Source of the DNA: Phycisphaerae bacterium
GTDB taxonomy: Bacteria; Planctomycetota; Phycisphaerae; Sedimentisphaerales; UBA12454
Direction of reading: 5' to 3'
DNA length: 64,000 nucleotides
Assembly: GCA_041652575.1 (NCBI GenBank)
Contig: JBAZHC010000003.1
Span: 216,949-280,948, forward strand
Shown: positions 23,781-32,092 of the stretch, piece by piece
How the letters are laid out: the number at the start of each line of letters is the position of its first letter
Position numbering within the stretch: the stretch's first letter is position 1
Made by a program: the position numbers and the translations under genes
The notes under the pieces: model-generated
Told to the model about the DNA's origin: nothing
The model's input: the letters and a program-made list of their open reading frames with translations, nothing else
Database searches by the model: none

Positions 23781-26729
23781 TTACGGCCACAATAATGGAT
23801 TTTCCATCCATCGAGCCGCCATTACTGCGAAATCTTCAAAGTTCACCTGATCATCCGCAACTGCGTTAGCCTGGGATAATACAGGTTGTGTTATCGAACT
23901 TCCGCCGGCGAGCGACAAAATTTCCGCATCTGAAAGTGCCCGATTATACAAACGGAAATCATCCATAGCGCCTGCAAAGTAGCCGCCTTCACTGTCTTCG
24001 TATCTCCATGCGCCTATCGTAAAGTAACCGGTTCCCACCGCTCGCATGACTGGGGCGTTAGCATCTGCATACTCGGCCACGGCATAACCATTGCGGTATA
24101 TCCTCATTATGCCGGTAGTATAGTCCTTGGTGAATGCATAATGTTCCCACTCGTTCAGAACATGCAGAGGATTGGTAAAACCATACCTTCCCCAGAACAG
24201 TTGATCCTGATAGGTGTTTGGATAGATTCCGCAGGTATATTGCAAATCTCCGGTCCATTCAGACCAAATCTGCAGATTTCCGCTGCCGGAACCGATTTGG
24301 AAGATTTGTTCGCCTGCCGCATGACCATTATCTTTAAGCCACAACGCAATTGTTGAACGTCCTCCAAGATTAACATCCTTAACGGCATTAGGAATTGGAT
24401 CTAATGTCAAATATTGATAGGCACCATCAAAGACAAGGGCATTGCCGCTATAACCAGCTACAAAATCGCCGTCAAAAATAAGATACCCATCATAGCCATT
24501 ACTCGAAGAATCATATGCGACAGCTCCGCCGGTTTCATCAAACTTATACCAGATAAGCAGGTTAGGATCCGAGGTGGGCGGTGCTGCTGCAGTAACCTGA
24601 TAATCGCTATCCAGCCAACTGTCTACAAGGATTACGAAATCGTCCATATTAACCATACAGTCATTGTTGAAATCAGCATCGGCGTTTTGGTCAAGACTAA
24701 TATTAAAACCTGTAGGACACCAACGAGGATACAGTGAAATATTGTCCACATAAAGAATACCCGAGCCGCCGGGCGAAACCTTGTCGCCTAAACCAATCTT
24801 AAGGTTCTTTACCTTTCCAAGATACACTCCGCCATCGCTGAATTTTTTCACATCAATAAGCCACCATGACCAATATTCATTCAACTGCTGGACAACTCCG
24901 TTCGAATCAGGATAGTTTACTGTAACACTGTGATTATTGAAATCTTTAACGGTAACGTACAACCTCTCAACCTGGTTGGTTGGCTCGCCGTGAAGTGAAA
25001 TGCCCAGCAAAGCAACGCCTCCCCTAATCCAATTCCGCTTGTCTCCGGTCGTCGGGAGAGGATAATTAACTTCCGAATACCATGGAGAACTGCCGTTGTT
25101 GTAATTAATCTGCATAGCGTTATAATCAAGAGTGGCCGTTTCTCCATCTGAGAACAAAGTTGCAGTAGATATGCTGGCGCCGCCAGCAACTTTCCAGGCA
25201 TCCGTTATCCACGGATGTGTGCTGCCGCCGGTTGGATAATAGCCGTCGAAATTGTCGATAAGCTTATAATCAGCAGTTGTAAACGTCCAAATCCGACCCT
25301 TCCAAAGGTTTGGCTCCGATGATATCGTGTTAACTTCATCTATTCTCCAATAATACCTCTTTGTACCCAAAAGAAGTTCTCCCGGATTATAAGACAAAGT
25401 TGTTACTCTTCCTCTATATATTCCAGCGGTCGATGTATCAGCGTTATTAACATCGCTTAAACTTGTTCCAAGGTATACATTATGTGCATTTGCTGAAATG
25501 CCTTTTGACCAGGCAAGTGTCGCATTGGCAACGACATTTTCTGCATTATTAACAGGAACAGGAGCCCATGCGATATTGGGATCCATAACGGTAAATCTCC
25601 ATATTTTACCCTTATAGGTAACAGTATTAACTTCATCTATTCTCCAATAGTACGTCTTCAGTGCTGACAGAGCACTGGGAGGATCATAAGCTGCAACGGC
25701 ATAGTTGCCCTTGAAAATTCCGGCAGGAGTAGTATGATCGGCCGTATTTACATCGCTAAAAGTTGTGCCTAAATAAACATCGTGAGATGCCGCACTGACA
25801 CCCTTAGTCCAGTAAAGATTAACGTCCAAAGCAACTTCCTGAGCGTAATTCCCGGGGCTGGGTAACGATGCATAATTAGGATCTCCGGGCAGGCCGGTTA
25901 CAGTAGTCTTACCGGCATTACGGACATCATAATCACATTGTATCTCTCCTAAACCGCTATAAGCCAAAACTTTGCTTTCACCCATAAGGTTGTTAATCGC
26001 CGTAACTTTATTTCCATTCAATATCAGCGTTCCGCCGGCAATATTTATCAGAGTTGTATCTCCAGTTTGACAATAGATGTCATTGGCTGCAATAGTTCCA
26101 TTGTATAAATTAATATAGCCTGAGCCATGAGTGCCGGCCTGCTGGCCGGTATAAGAAGGCTGAAGTCCGCCTGGACACCGCAATGTTCCTATAACATTGA
26201 CGTCACCATCGCGCACATTAAGATAACCGATGCCTTCGCTGCCGACCCATAAATCACCGCCGACATTAATAATACCGCCATTTATAACATTAACATCACC
26301 GGTAGCTTTGTTAGTGTTCCACGTTGTGTCCTTTGCTCCGATAGTCAGAGTACGAACTACATTAAGTGTTTCCCCATCAATATCCAGCGTAGCTATGCCT
26401 GGAACATCAGGGGCCCAATCGCCTACAAAAAGGTCGCGACAAATGTGAAAATTCGGATCAGGGTTGCAGGACGAATTTAGCGTACAGTATGCCGGAAGTG
26501 TGCTCATATGAACATCATTTACCTCCCTGGGCGGGGACGTAGCTGTACCGCCACCGATTGCACCATCATACCACCAGTTAGCCGGCTCCGTCCACAACGA
26601 ACTGACAGGAGCAGGACTTTCGTCGGCGCCTTTCCACCACATATCCGGAGCCGCCGCAAAAATATTGGCGGCCAATACTAATTGCAAAGCAATGGAAACA
26701 ATTATAAATAATATTGGTTTCCTACACAT
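23781..26729 (-). CDS. Large secreted protein with LamG and two dockerin-like modules
   Basis: The start is the ATG at 26729, six bases behind AGGAGG, giving 982 residues. The ORF extends 18 codons further upstream without support. A signal peptide ends near residue 26 (NIFAAAP). Next come a right-handed repeat region (GGxxNVGGDLWVGSEG-type repeats, about 100-270), two Fn3-like domains that each contain YYWRIDEVNT, a carbohydrate-binding-like beta domain (about 480-690), a dockerin-like repeat (DADFNNDCMVNMDDF), a LamG sandwich (about 740-945) and a second, partial dockerin motif at the C-terminus (DDQVNFEDFAVMAARW). No catalytic site is recognised. It is probably a surface or extracellular glycan-binding protein. 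Confidence 0.88.
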   Translation of the reverse strand: MCRKPILFIIVSIALQLVLAANIFAAAPDMWWKGADESPAPVSSLWTEPANWWYDGAIGGGTATSPPREVNDVHMSTLPAYCTLNSSCNPDPNFHICRDLFVGDWAPDVPGIATLDIDGETLNVVRTLTIGAKDTTWNTNKATGDVNVINGGIINVGGDLWVGSEGIGYLNVRDGDVNVIGTLRCPGGLQPSYTGQQAGTHGSGYINLYNGTIAANDIYCQTGDTTLINIAGGTLILNGNKVTAINNLMGESKVLAYSGLGEIQCDYDVRNAGKTTVTGLPGDPNYASLPSPGNYAQEVALDVNLYWTKGVSAASHDVYLGTTFSDVNTADHTTPAGIFKGNYAVAAYDPPSALSALKTYYWRIDEVNTVTYKGKIWRFTVMDPNIAWAPVPVNNAENVVANATLAWSKGISANAHNVYLGTSLSDVNNADTSTAGIYRGRVTTLSYNPGELLLGTKRYYWRIDEVNTISSEPNLWKGRIWTFTTADYKLIDNFDGYYPTGGSTHPWITDAWKVAGGASISTATLFSDGETATLDYNAMQINYNNGSSPWYSEVNYPLPTTGDKRNWIRGGVALLGISLHGEPTNQVERLYVTVKDFNNHSVTVNYPDSNGVVQQLNEYWSWWLIDVKKFSDGGVYLGKVKNLKIGLGDKVSPGGSGILYVDNISLYPRWCPTGFNISLDQNADADFNNDCMVNMDDFVILVDSWLDSDYQVTAAAPPTSDPNLLIWYKFDETGGAVAYDSSSNGYDGYLIFDGDFVAGYSGNALVFDGAYQYLTLDPIPNAVKDVNLGGRSTIALWLKDNGHAAGEQIFQIGSGSGNLQIWSEWTGDLQYTCGIYPNTYQDQLFWGRYGFTNPLHVLNEWEHYAFTKDYTTGIMRIYRNGYAVAEYADANAPVMRAVGTGYFTIGAWRYEDSEGGYFAGAMDDFRLYNRALSDAEILSLAGGSSITQPVLSQANAVADDQVNFEDFAVMAARWMENPLLWP

Positions 26730-26838
26730 TTCTTGTCCTCCTTCTATATCTGAAATATATCTTTGATTTATACATAATACCAAAATATAAGACTTATATG
26801 CTTTGCTGATACATGCAAAAAGACAAAATTTAAATAAA

Positions 26839-26861
26839 GGGGCCGCCTAAATTGCGGCCCC
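26839..26861 (-). terminator. Intrinsic terminator of the PEP-CTERM gene at 26881
   Basis: GGGGCCGC (26839-26846) pairs with GCGGCCCC (26854-26861) around a seven-base loop. On the minus strand the stem is followed by TTTATTTAAATTTT. It ends the PEP-CTERM transcript before the LamG-dockerin operon. Confidence 0.8.
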
Positions 26862-26880
26862 AAAAACGCATTTTAAGCAA

Positions 26881-27492
26881 TTATGCTCTTTTCCTGCGAA
26901 CTAAAGCTAATCCGCCAAGACCAAGCATAACCATTGTTGCCGGCTCCGGAACAGACGCATTGTCATAAACAACTCCGTCTCCGCTGGTCCAGCCCCACTG
27001 CTCGATTTTGAAAGAAATATGTGCTGTTCCTTCCGGAGCAGTCCATAATCCTTCGCCTGTAGATGCACTGAACAGGTGCCAGGCATCATCACCGCCGCCA
27101 GTAGTGGTGTAGTCAAAGATTGGTACATAAGCATAGTTAATATAGGCCCAAGAGGAATCCAAATACTGAACGGTTAGACCTGCTCCATTCCAACTGCCCG
27201 ATGGTACATAATACGCCACACCAACGGTAACATTTAAACCTTCATACGCCGCAACATCCTGACCAATCTGACCGCTCGAACCATTACCAGTAAATAGTTG
27301 CGCGGCATAAGAGCCTTCATAAACCGGGCTAGTTACAATTCCAACAGCTTGGTTGTCCGTATCGGCCAAATACGTCCACCAGCCCTCGAAAGTTCCTGTT
27401 TCGAATCCGCTGTTCCAAAGCAGATTCACGGCTTGAGCAGGAACAACAGCCGCTGCCAATACCATAATGACACATAGAATTTTCTTTACCAT
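26881..27492 (-). CDS. PEP-CTERM sorted secreted protein
   Basis: The start at 27492 (AGGAG eight bases before ATG) gives 203 residues, 22 fewer than the longest frame. A signal peptide ends at AQA near residue 21. The middle is a beta-sandwich resembling carbohydrate-binding modules (NLLWNSGFETGTFEGW near the front, YDNASVPEP at the end). The tail VPEPATMVMLGLGGLALVRR is a classic PEP-CTERM signal for exosortase processing. It is transcribed away from the AraC-type regulator and has its own promoter (27616-27644) beside the shared operator. Confidence 0.9.
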   Translation of the reverse strand: MVKKILCVIMVLAAAVVPAQAVNLLWNSGFETGTFEGWWTYLADTDNQAVGIVTSPVYEGSYAAQLFTGNGSSGQIGQDVAAYEGLNVTVGVAYYVPSGSWNGAGLTVQYLDSSWAYINYAYVPIFDYTTTGGGDDAWHLFSASTGEGLWTAPEGTAHISFKIEQWGWTSGDGVVYDNASVPEPATMVMLGLGGLALVRRKRA

Positions 27493-27615
27493 CTTCTCTT
27501 CTCCTAAAAAAATATTAATATTTTGAAGACATTTACTTTTGACGCTACTCTTTTTCATCTATCCCAAGGCCCTCCTAAACAATACAATAAGATTGTATCT
27601 GCCGAACTTACAATA

Positions 27616-27644
27616 ATTATACCAAAACGCATTTCTCCAATGAA
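27616..27644 (-). promoter_or_regulatory. Probable promoter of the PEP-CTERM gene
   Basis: On the minus strand TTCATT (27639-27644) and a perfect TATAAT (27616-27621) are 17 bases apart. The weak -35 lies three bases beside the 21-bp-spaced operator, as in promoters that need an AraC-type activator. Confidence 0.6.
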
Positions 27645-27647
27645 CGC

Positions 27648-27677
27648 CACTTTGCGTTTATTTTTAACCATTTTGCG
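27648..27677. promoter_or_regulatory. AraC/XylR-type operator A (paired TTTGCG half-sites)
   Basis: CACTTTGCG (27648-27656) and CATTTTGCG (27669-27677) are direct repeats 21 bp apart. The same pair recurs at 34156-34185 and 40010-40039. AraC-family dimers are known to bind direct half-sites at this spacing. It lies between the divergent PEP-CTERM and regulator genes. Confidence 0.75.
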
Positions 27678-27685
27678 GCTAAAGC

Positions 27686-27715
27686 TTGACTTCAAATAGC
27701 CCTGAAGGGTATTAT
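27686..27715 (+). promoter_or_regulatory. Probable promoter of the regulator/ABC importer operon
   Basis: TTGACT (27686-27691) and TATTAT (27710-27715) are 18 bases apart on the plus strand, starting eight bases after operator A. Transcription would run into the regulator at 27802. The 27493-27801 gap holds only these divergent signals. Confidence 0.55.
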
Positions 27716-27801
27716 TAGACATTATAATAATTGCATATTATTCCTGAAATCAGGCTCAATATCCGGCATAAACTGGTAAGTAGTTAATAAAGGTGGTTAA
27801 T

Positions 27802-28980
27802 ATGTGGAAAGTTATATTGCTATTCGACACATCAGGAGCAGCCTCCAGAAGAACTATACAGGGGATAGCAAGATATTCGAGCATTCACGGCCCATGGGTC
27901 TTTTTCAGAGATCCGCCGTTTTATATGATCACCAATGGCAAGTTGAAAACAATAAAAAAGCTGCCTGATTTGGGCGACCAGAAAGCAGACGGTATTATCG
28001 CCCACATAGCCTATACAAGAAACGGCAGTCAGTTCATACCGGAGGAAATACCGGCGATAGTAAGTCCCTACTCGATACAGCAGTTTCCTAATTTTCGAAA
28101 TTTGATTACCGATAACGTCGCTCTTGGAAAAATGGCGGCAGAATATTTTCTTGATCGCGGATTCCGCAATTTTGCATATTGCGGTTTTGGCGGTATGTAC
28201 TGGTCGCGTGAGAGAGGAGAGAGTTTCGCTAAACGGATTACAAAAGCAGGCTTCAAAACACATTTTTATCAATACGGTCAATTATGGTCGCGACGAAAAC
28301 CTTCCAGGGCGGACAACCAGGCGCTGCTCGCCGAGTGGCTAAAATCGCTGCCGAAACCGTTGGCCGTTATGGCGTGCAATGATGACCGCGGGCAGGATAT
28401 CACAGAGTCCTGTAAAATCGCGGGCTTGCATGTGCCGTATGACGTAGCGGTGCTCGGAGTGGATAATGATGACATGGTCTGCGATTTGACTAATCCCCCG
28501 CTTTCGAGCATAGCGGTAAATAATGAAAGGGCAGGATACGAAGCGGCAGAACTGCTTGATTATATGATGGCCGGCAAAAAAACCACTAAGCAGGTGATAG
28601 TAGCCCGGCCGACACATATCGTAACCAGACAATCAACTGACGTCTTCGCGGCAGAAGACCGGGACGTAGGCAAGGCACTGCGTTTTATCAACGAACACGC
28701 CAAGGAGTTAATTCGTGTCGATGAAGTGGTAAGTGCCGCGGCTTTGTCACGCCGTGTACTTGAACGACGATTCCGTCAGGCTCTCGGACGTTCAATACTC
28801 GAAGAAATCAGACGTGTGCGCATCGAACAGGTCATCAGAATGCTTGTCGATACAAATATGCCGATATCCCAAATAGCGGATGCCCTCGGATACGCCGGTT
28901 TTGAGCATATCGCAAGATACTTCCGTCAGGAGAAAGGAATGAGCCTGCTGGCTTATCGAAAACAATATGGTCAGAAATAA
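27802..28980 (+). CDS. XylR-like AraC-family regulator with LacI-type sugar-sensing domain
   Basis: The ATG at 27802 follows AAGGTGG and gives 392 residues; a GTG nine bases earlier is possible. Residues 1-270 form a periplasmic-binding-protein-like sensor (IQGIARYSSIHGPWVFF near the front, LAVMACNDDRGQDI and VAVLGVDNDDMVCDLTNPPLSSI near the end), as in E. coli XylR. The last about 100 residues hold two helix-turn-helix units of the AraC type (AALSRRVLERRFRQALG and ISQIADALGYAGFEHIARYF). Its 3' end overlaps the solute-binding protein gene by 14 bases, so it is co-expressed with the importer. It probably senses a galactan-derived sugar and acts on the TTTGCG operators. Confidence 0.93.
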   Translation: MWKVILLFDTSGAASRRTIQGIARYSSIHGPWVFFRDPPFYMITNGKLKTIKKLPDLGDQKADGIIAHIAYTRNGSQFIPEEIPAIVSPYSIQQFPNFRNLITDNVALGKMAAEYFLDRGFRNFAYCGFGGMYWSRERGESFAKRITKAGFKTHFYQYGQLWSRRKPSRADNQALLAEWLKSLPKPLAVMACNDDRGQDITESCKIAGLHVPYDVAVLGVDNDDMVCDLTNPPLSSIAVNNERAGYEAAELLDYMMAGKKTTKQVIVARPTHIVTRQSTDVFAAEDRDVGKALRFINEHAKELIRVDEVVSAAALSRRVLERRFRQALGRSILEEIRRVRIEQVIRMLVDTNMPISQIADALGYAGFEHIARYFRQEKGMSLLAYRKQYGQK

Positions 28981-30310
28981 ACGTTTTCCCATTGTTATCA
29001 TCATTGCTGTCTGTTTGGCAATATGCGCTAATTTATTTGCAGCGGATGAGCCATTTAAAATGCCTGCAAATAAATCGCCCCAGGAAATACGCGGTGAGAT
29101 TAACGTCTGGGCATGGACAATTGCCGCAGGCAGCCTGCAGAAGTTACTGCCTCAGTTCAATGAGAAATATCCTAATATTAAAGTAAATATAAGTAAGACC
29201 GGATGGCAGGTTCAGTCGCGCCTTTTGCTTTCGCTGGCTGCAGGAGTCGGTGCGCCGGACATAACACAGTTGCTGGGAATGGAAACACAGAGATATACTT
29301 TTACCGGCCAGCTTATGGATTTAACCGGCGTCGCCGGACAATACGAAAAAGACTTCGTTCCATCGACATGGAAGAATTGTCTGTACGAAGGAAAGTTGTG
29401 CGCGATTCCATGGGACTTCGGTCCATGCGCGGTTTTTTACAAGAGACACATCTTTAAACAATACAATATAGACCCGAACACAATCGAGACATGGGACGAT
29501 TACGTCGCGGCTGGTAAAATTATTTTTGAAAAATCGAATGGCAAGACCAAAATGTTTCATCTGCCGACAGGTATGCTTTTTGAAGTATATCTGATTATGA
29601 TCCAGCAGAACGGCGGACAGCTTTTTGATGACCAGGGACGGATTGCAGTTAACTCGAAAGAATCGCTGCAGGTAATCTCCCTGCTGAAACGAATGCTCGA
29701 ATCCGGCGTAACAGTCAACGACCCCCTTTACACCCACGCTCACTACGCCTCGTTAAGAATGGATACTGTTGCCACATATCCGATGGCGGCATGGTGGGGT
29801 GGAACAATCAAAGACTACGCTCCTGAGACTGCCGGCGACTGGGGAATTTTCAGACTTCCCGCTTTAGAGCCGGGCGGACTTCGTGCAAGCAGTTCCGGCG
29901 GTTCGGTCTTAGTCATTCCCGACCAGTGCAAAAATAAGGAAGCAGTCTGGGCATTCGTGGATTTCGCCTTATGCAATACAAAGGCACAGATAGAGCAATA
30001 CAAAAATTTCGATTTGTTTCCGACCTGGCTGCCGGCGTATAAGGACCCGTTCTTTGACGAGCCTGACCCATTCTATGGAGGTCAAAAAGTCAGACATTTA
30101 TTTGCCCGGGATATTGAAAAAATTCCGCCGCTGAACCGAACGAAGGATTGGCCTGAGGGTCAGGCATATCTGGCACAATCGCTAACTAGTTGGGCGTCGC
30201 GTGGAATGGTTGATACTGAAAAGATGCTCGACGACCTGGAAAAAAAACTCGGCCGTCGGTTGAGTCGCGAAATTTCCCCTTCCTCATTAAAATTTACCCG
30301 AGGAAATTAA
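28967..30310 (+). CDS. Sugar ABC importer, extracellular solute-binding protein (family 1)
   Basis: The 447-residue protein has a signal peptide (about 1-26, ending NLFAADE) without lipobox. It has the family 1 fold: GEINVWAWTIAAGSLQKLLP at the start, GVGAPDITQLLGMETQRY and AIPWDFGPCAVFYKR further on. It should bind oligosaccharides in the periplasm and deliver them to the two permeases encoded immediately downstream (2 and 4-base gaps). The gene begins inside the regulator gene. Substrate from context: galacto-oligosaccharides. Confidence 0.92.
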   Translation: MVRNKRFPIVIIIAVCLAICANLFAADEPFKMPANKSPQEIRGEINVWAWTIAAGSLQKLLPQFNEKYPNIKVNISKTGWQVQSRLLLSLAAGVGAPDITQLLGMETQRYTFTGQLMDLTGVAGQYEKDFVPSTWKNCLYEGKLCAIPWDFGPCAVFYKRHIFKQYNIDPNTIETWDDYVAAGKIIFEKSNGKTKMFHLPTGMLFEVYLIMIQQNGGQLFDDQGRIAVNSKESLQVISLLKRMLESGVTVNDPLYTHAHYASLRMDTVATYPMAAWWGGTIKDYAPETAGDWGIFRLPALEPGGLRASSSGGSVLVIPDQCKNKEAVWAFVDFALCNTKAQIEQYKNFDLFPTWLPAYKDPFFDEPDPFYGGQKVRHLFARDIEKIPPLNRTKDWPEGQAYLAQSLTSWASRGMVDTEKMLDDLEKKLGRRLSREISPSSLKFTRGN

Positions 30311-30311
30311 T

Positions 30312-31229
30312 ATGAGTACCGTTAAAAAAAGAAGCTTGCTTTCAAAACTATGGGAATACAGGCATTTTTACCTGTTTATTTCACCTTTCTTTATTCTGTT
30401 CGCTGTGTTCGGACTTTATCCTCTTATTTTCTCGATGTACCTGAGCTTTGTGGAATGGGACGGGCTGGGCGCACGAAAATGGGTGGGATTTAACAACTTT
30501 ATTAATATGTTTTACGATGATATTTTTTTCAAGTCCCTGTGGAATACTTTGGTTATTGGAATTATACATATCCCGCCGATGTTCCTCGGAGCTTTTTTAT
30601 TCGCCCTGATTCTGAACGCCTCATGGCTGAAGTTTCGCGGCCTGTTCCGCGCGGCCTTTTTCCTGCCTTGTGTTACTCCGATGGTAGTTATCGCTATCGT
30701 TTTCGGACTGCTTTACGGTCAGGATACAGGTTTTTTAAATTATCTGATTGTAAAGATTGGCGAATTACTCCCCTGGCTGCATTTAAAACCTATTCCATGG
30801 TTAGTCAGCGAGCAATGGTCGAAACCGTCGATTGCAGTCCTGCTGGTCTGGCGTTGGACCGGATATAATATGGTTATAATGCTGGCCGGGCTGCAGGGTA
30901 TTTCAACGGAGTATTACGAAGCCGCCAAAATAGACGGAGCGAGCACATTTCAGCAAATGCGGTATATAACTTTGCCGTTAATGCGGCCCATCTTTGTCTT
31001 CTGCGGGATAATGTCATTAATCGGAACAGTATTTATGTTCGATGAGGTGTTTGTATTAACCGCGGGCGGCCCCGGCGTCTCATCGACTAATTTCGGTCTG
31101 TATCTTTTTAATACATCCTTCACTGATTTCAGGTTCGGGCGGGCATCTGCAATGGCTTATACCGTTGCACTGATTGTCCTTATGCTTACACTCATGATTC
31201 TAAAGTTCAGGAAGTCAGCAGCGGAGTAA
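30312..31229 (+). CDS. Sugar ABC importer permease, MalF/UgpA type
   Basis: The 305-residue protein has six membrane helices and the inner-membrane permease signature EYYEAAKIDGASTFQQMRYITLP, the EAA loop that docks the ATPase (about residues 200-222). GAGGAA precedes the ATG two bases after the binding protein stop. It forms a heterodimer with the next gene product. No ATPase gene is present in the operon. Confidence 0.94.
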   Translation: MSTVKKRSLLSKLWEYRHFYLFISPFFILFAVFGLYPLIFSMYLSFVEWDGLGARKWVGFNNFINMFYDDIFFKSLWNTLVIGIIHIPPMFLGAFLFALILNASWLKFRGLFRAAFFLPCVTPMVVIAIVFGLLYGQDTGFLNYLIVKIGELLPWLHLKPIPWLVSEQWSKPSIAVLLVWRWTGYNMVIMLAGLQGISTEYYEAAKIDGASTFQQMRYITLPLMRPIFVFCGIMSLIGTVFMFDEVFVLTAGGPGVSSTNFGLYLFNTSFTDFRFGRASAMAYTVALIVLMLTLMILKFRKSAAE

Positions 31230-31233
31230 TAAT

Positions 31234-32091
31234 ATGTTAAAAAAACAAATTTCCAGCAGCCGACGCAAACAACTCTTTCAGAGATTGGCTATCTACGTAG
31301 GCCTGGCGATACTGGTTGTTATTTTTATATTTCCTTTTTACTGGCTGTTTATTTCGGCTTTCAAAAGCAAAGAGCAGATATTTACGATTCCTCCGACTTT
31401 TCTGCCTCATCCGTGGCATCTGGGCAACTTTATCAGAGTCTTCACGGAAACCAATATTATTCGGTGCTTCTTTAACTCCGTAATCCTTGCCATCGGCTAT
31501 TGCACCCTTGCTTTATTTTTGTGTTCGCTGGGCGGATACGCCTTTGCCAAATACACCCGTGCGCCGGGCCACAATAAACTTTTCATCTTCGTGCTTGGAA
31601 CAATGATGATTCCCGGCGCAGTAACGTTGATTCCTGTTTTTATGGTGCTCTGTAAGCTGCACATGGTCAACACATATTGGGCTATAATAATTCCCGGCGC
31701 CGCAAATGCATTCGGTATTTTCTGGATGCGTCAGTATATCAGCAGCAATCTCCCAAGCGACCTGATGGACGCCGCGAGGATTGACGGCTGCGGCGAGTTC
31801 GGAATTTATTGGCGAATCGCCCTGCCTGTTGCAAGGCCGGCGTTGGCAGCCCTTGGAATACTTTTCCTCATCGGAATATGGAACAACCTGATGTGGGCTT
31901 TTATCGTACTGCGGACAGAAGATATGTACACACTGCCGCTGATGATTTATCTGCTCAATGGTGAGTTGCGAACTCCTTATGAACTGATTATGGCGTCAGG
32001 GCTGGTGGCGACGCTTCCTCTCGTCATAGCTTTTCTGCTCTTCCAGAAACATTTTATCCAGGGTATTATGGCCGGCTCCATCAAGGCCTAA
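31234..32091 (+). CDS. Sugar ABC importer permease, MalG/UgpE type
   Basis: The 285-residue protein has six membrane helices, the early FPFYWLFISAFKSKEQIF segment typical of MalG-like permeases, and the EAA loop LMDAARIDGCGEFGIYWRI (about 175-195). GGAG precedes the ATG. The stop lies one base from the stop of the convergent TonB receptor gene, so the two transcripts must overlap in their 3' ends. A shared ATPase from elsewhere would be needed. Confidence 0.94.
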   Translation: MLKKQISSSRRKQLFQRLAIYVGLAILVVIFIFPFYWLFISAFKSKEQIFTIPPTFLPHPWHLGNFIRVFTETNIIRCFFNSVILAIGYCTLALFLCSLGGYAFAKYTRAPGHNKLFIFVLGTMMIPGAVTLIPVFMVLCKLHMVNTYWAIIIPGAANAFGIFWMRQYISSNLPSDLMDAARIDGCGEFGIYWRIALPVARPALAALGILFLIGIWNNLMWAFIVLRTEDMYTLPLMIYLLNGELRTPYELIMASGLVATLPLVIAFLLFQKHFIQGIMAGSIKA

Positions 32092-32092
32092 T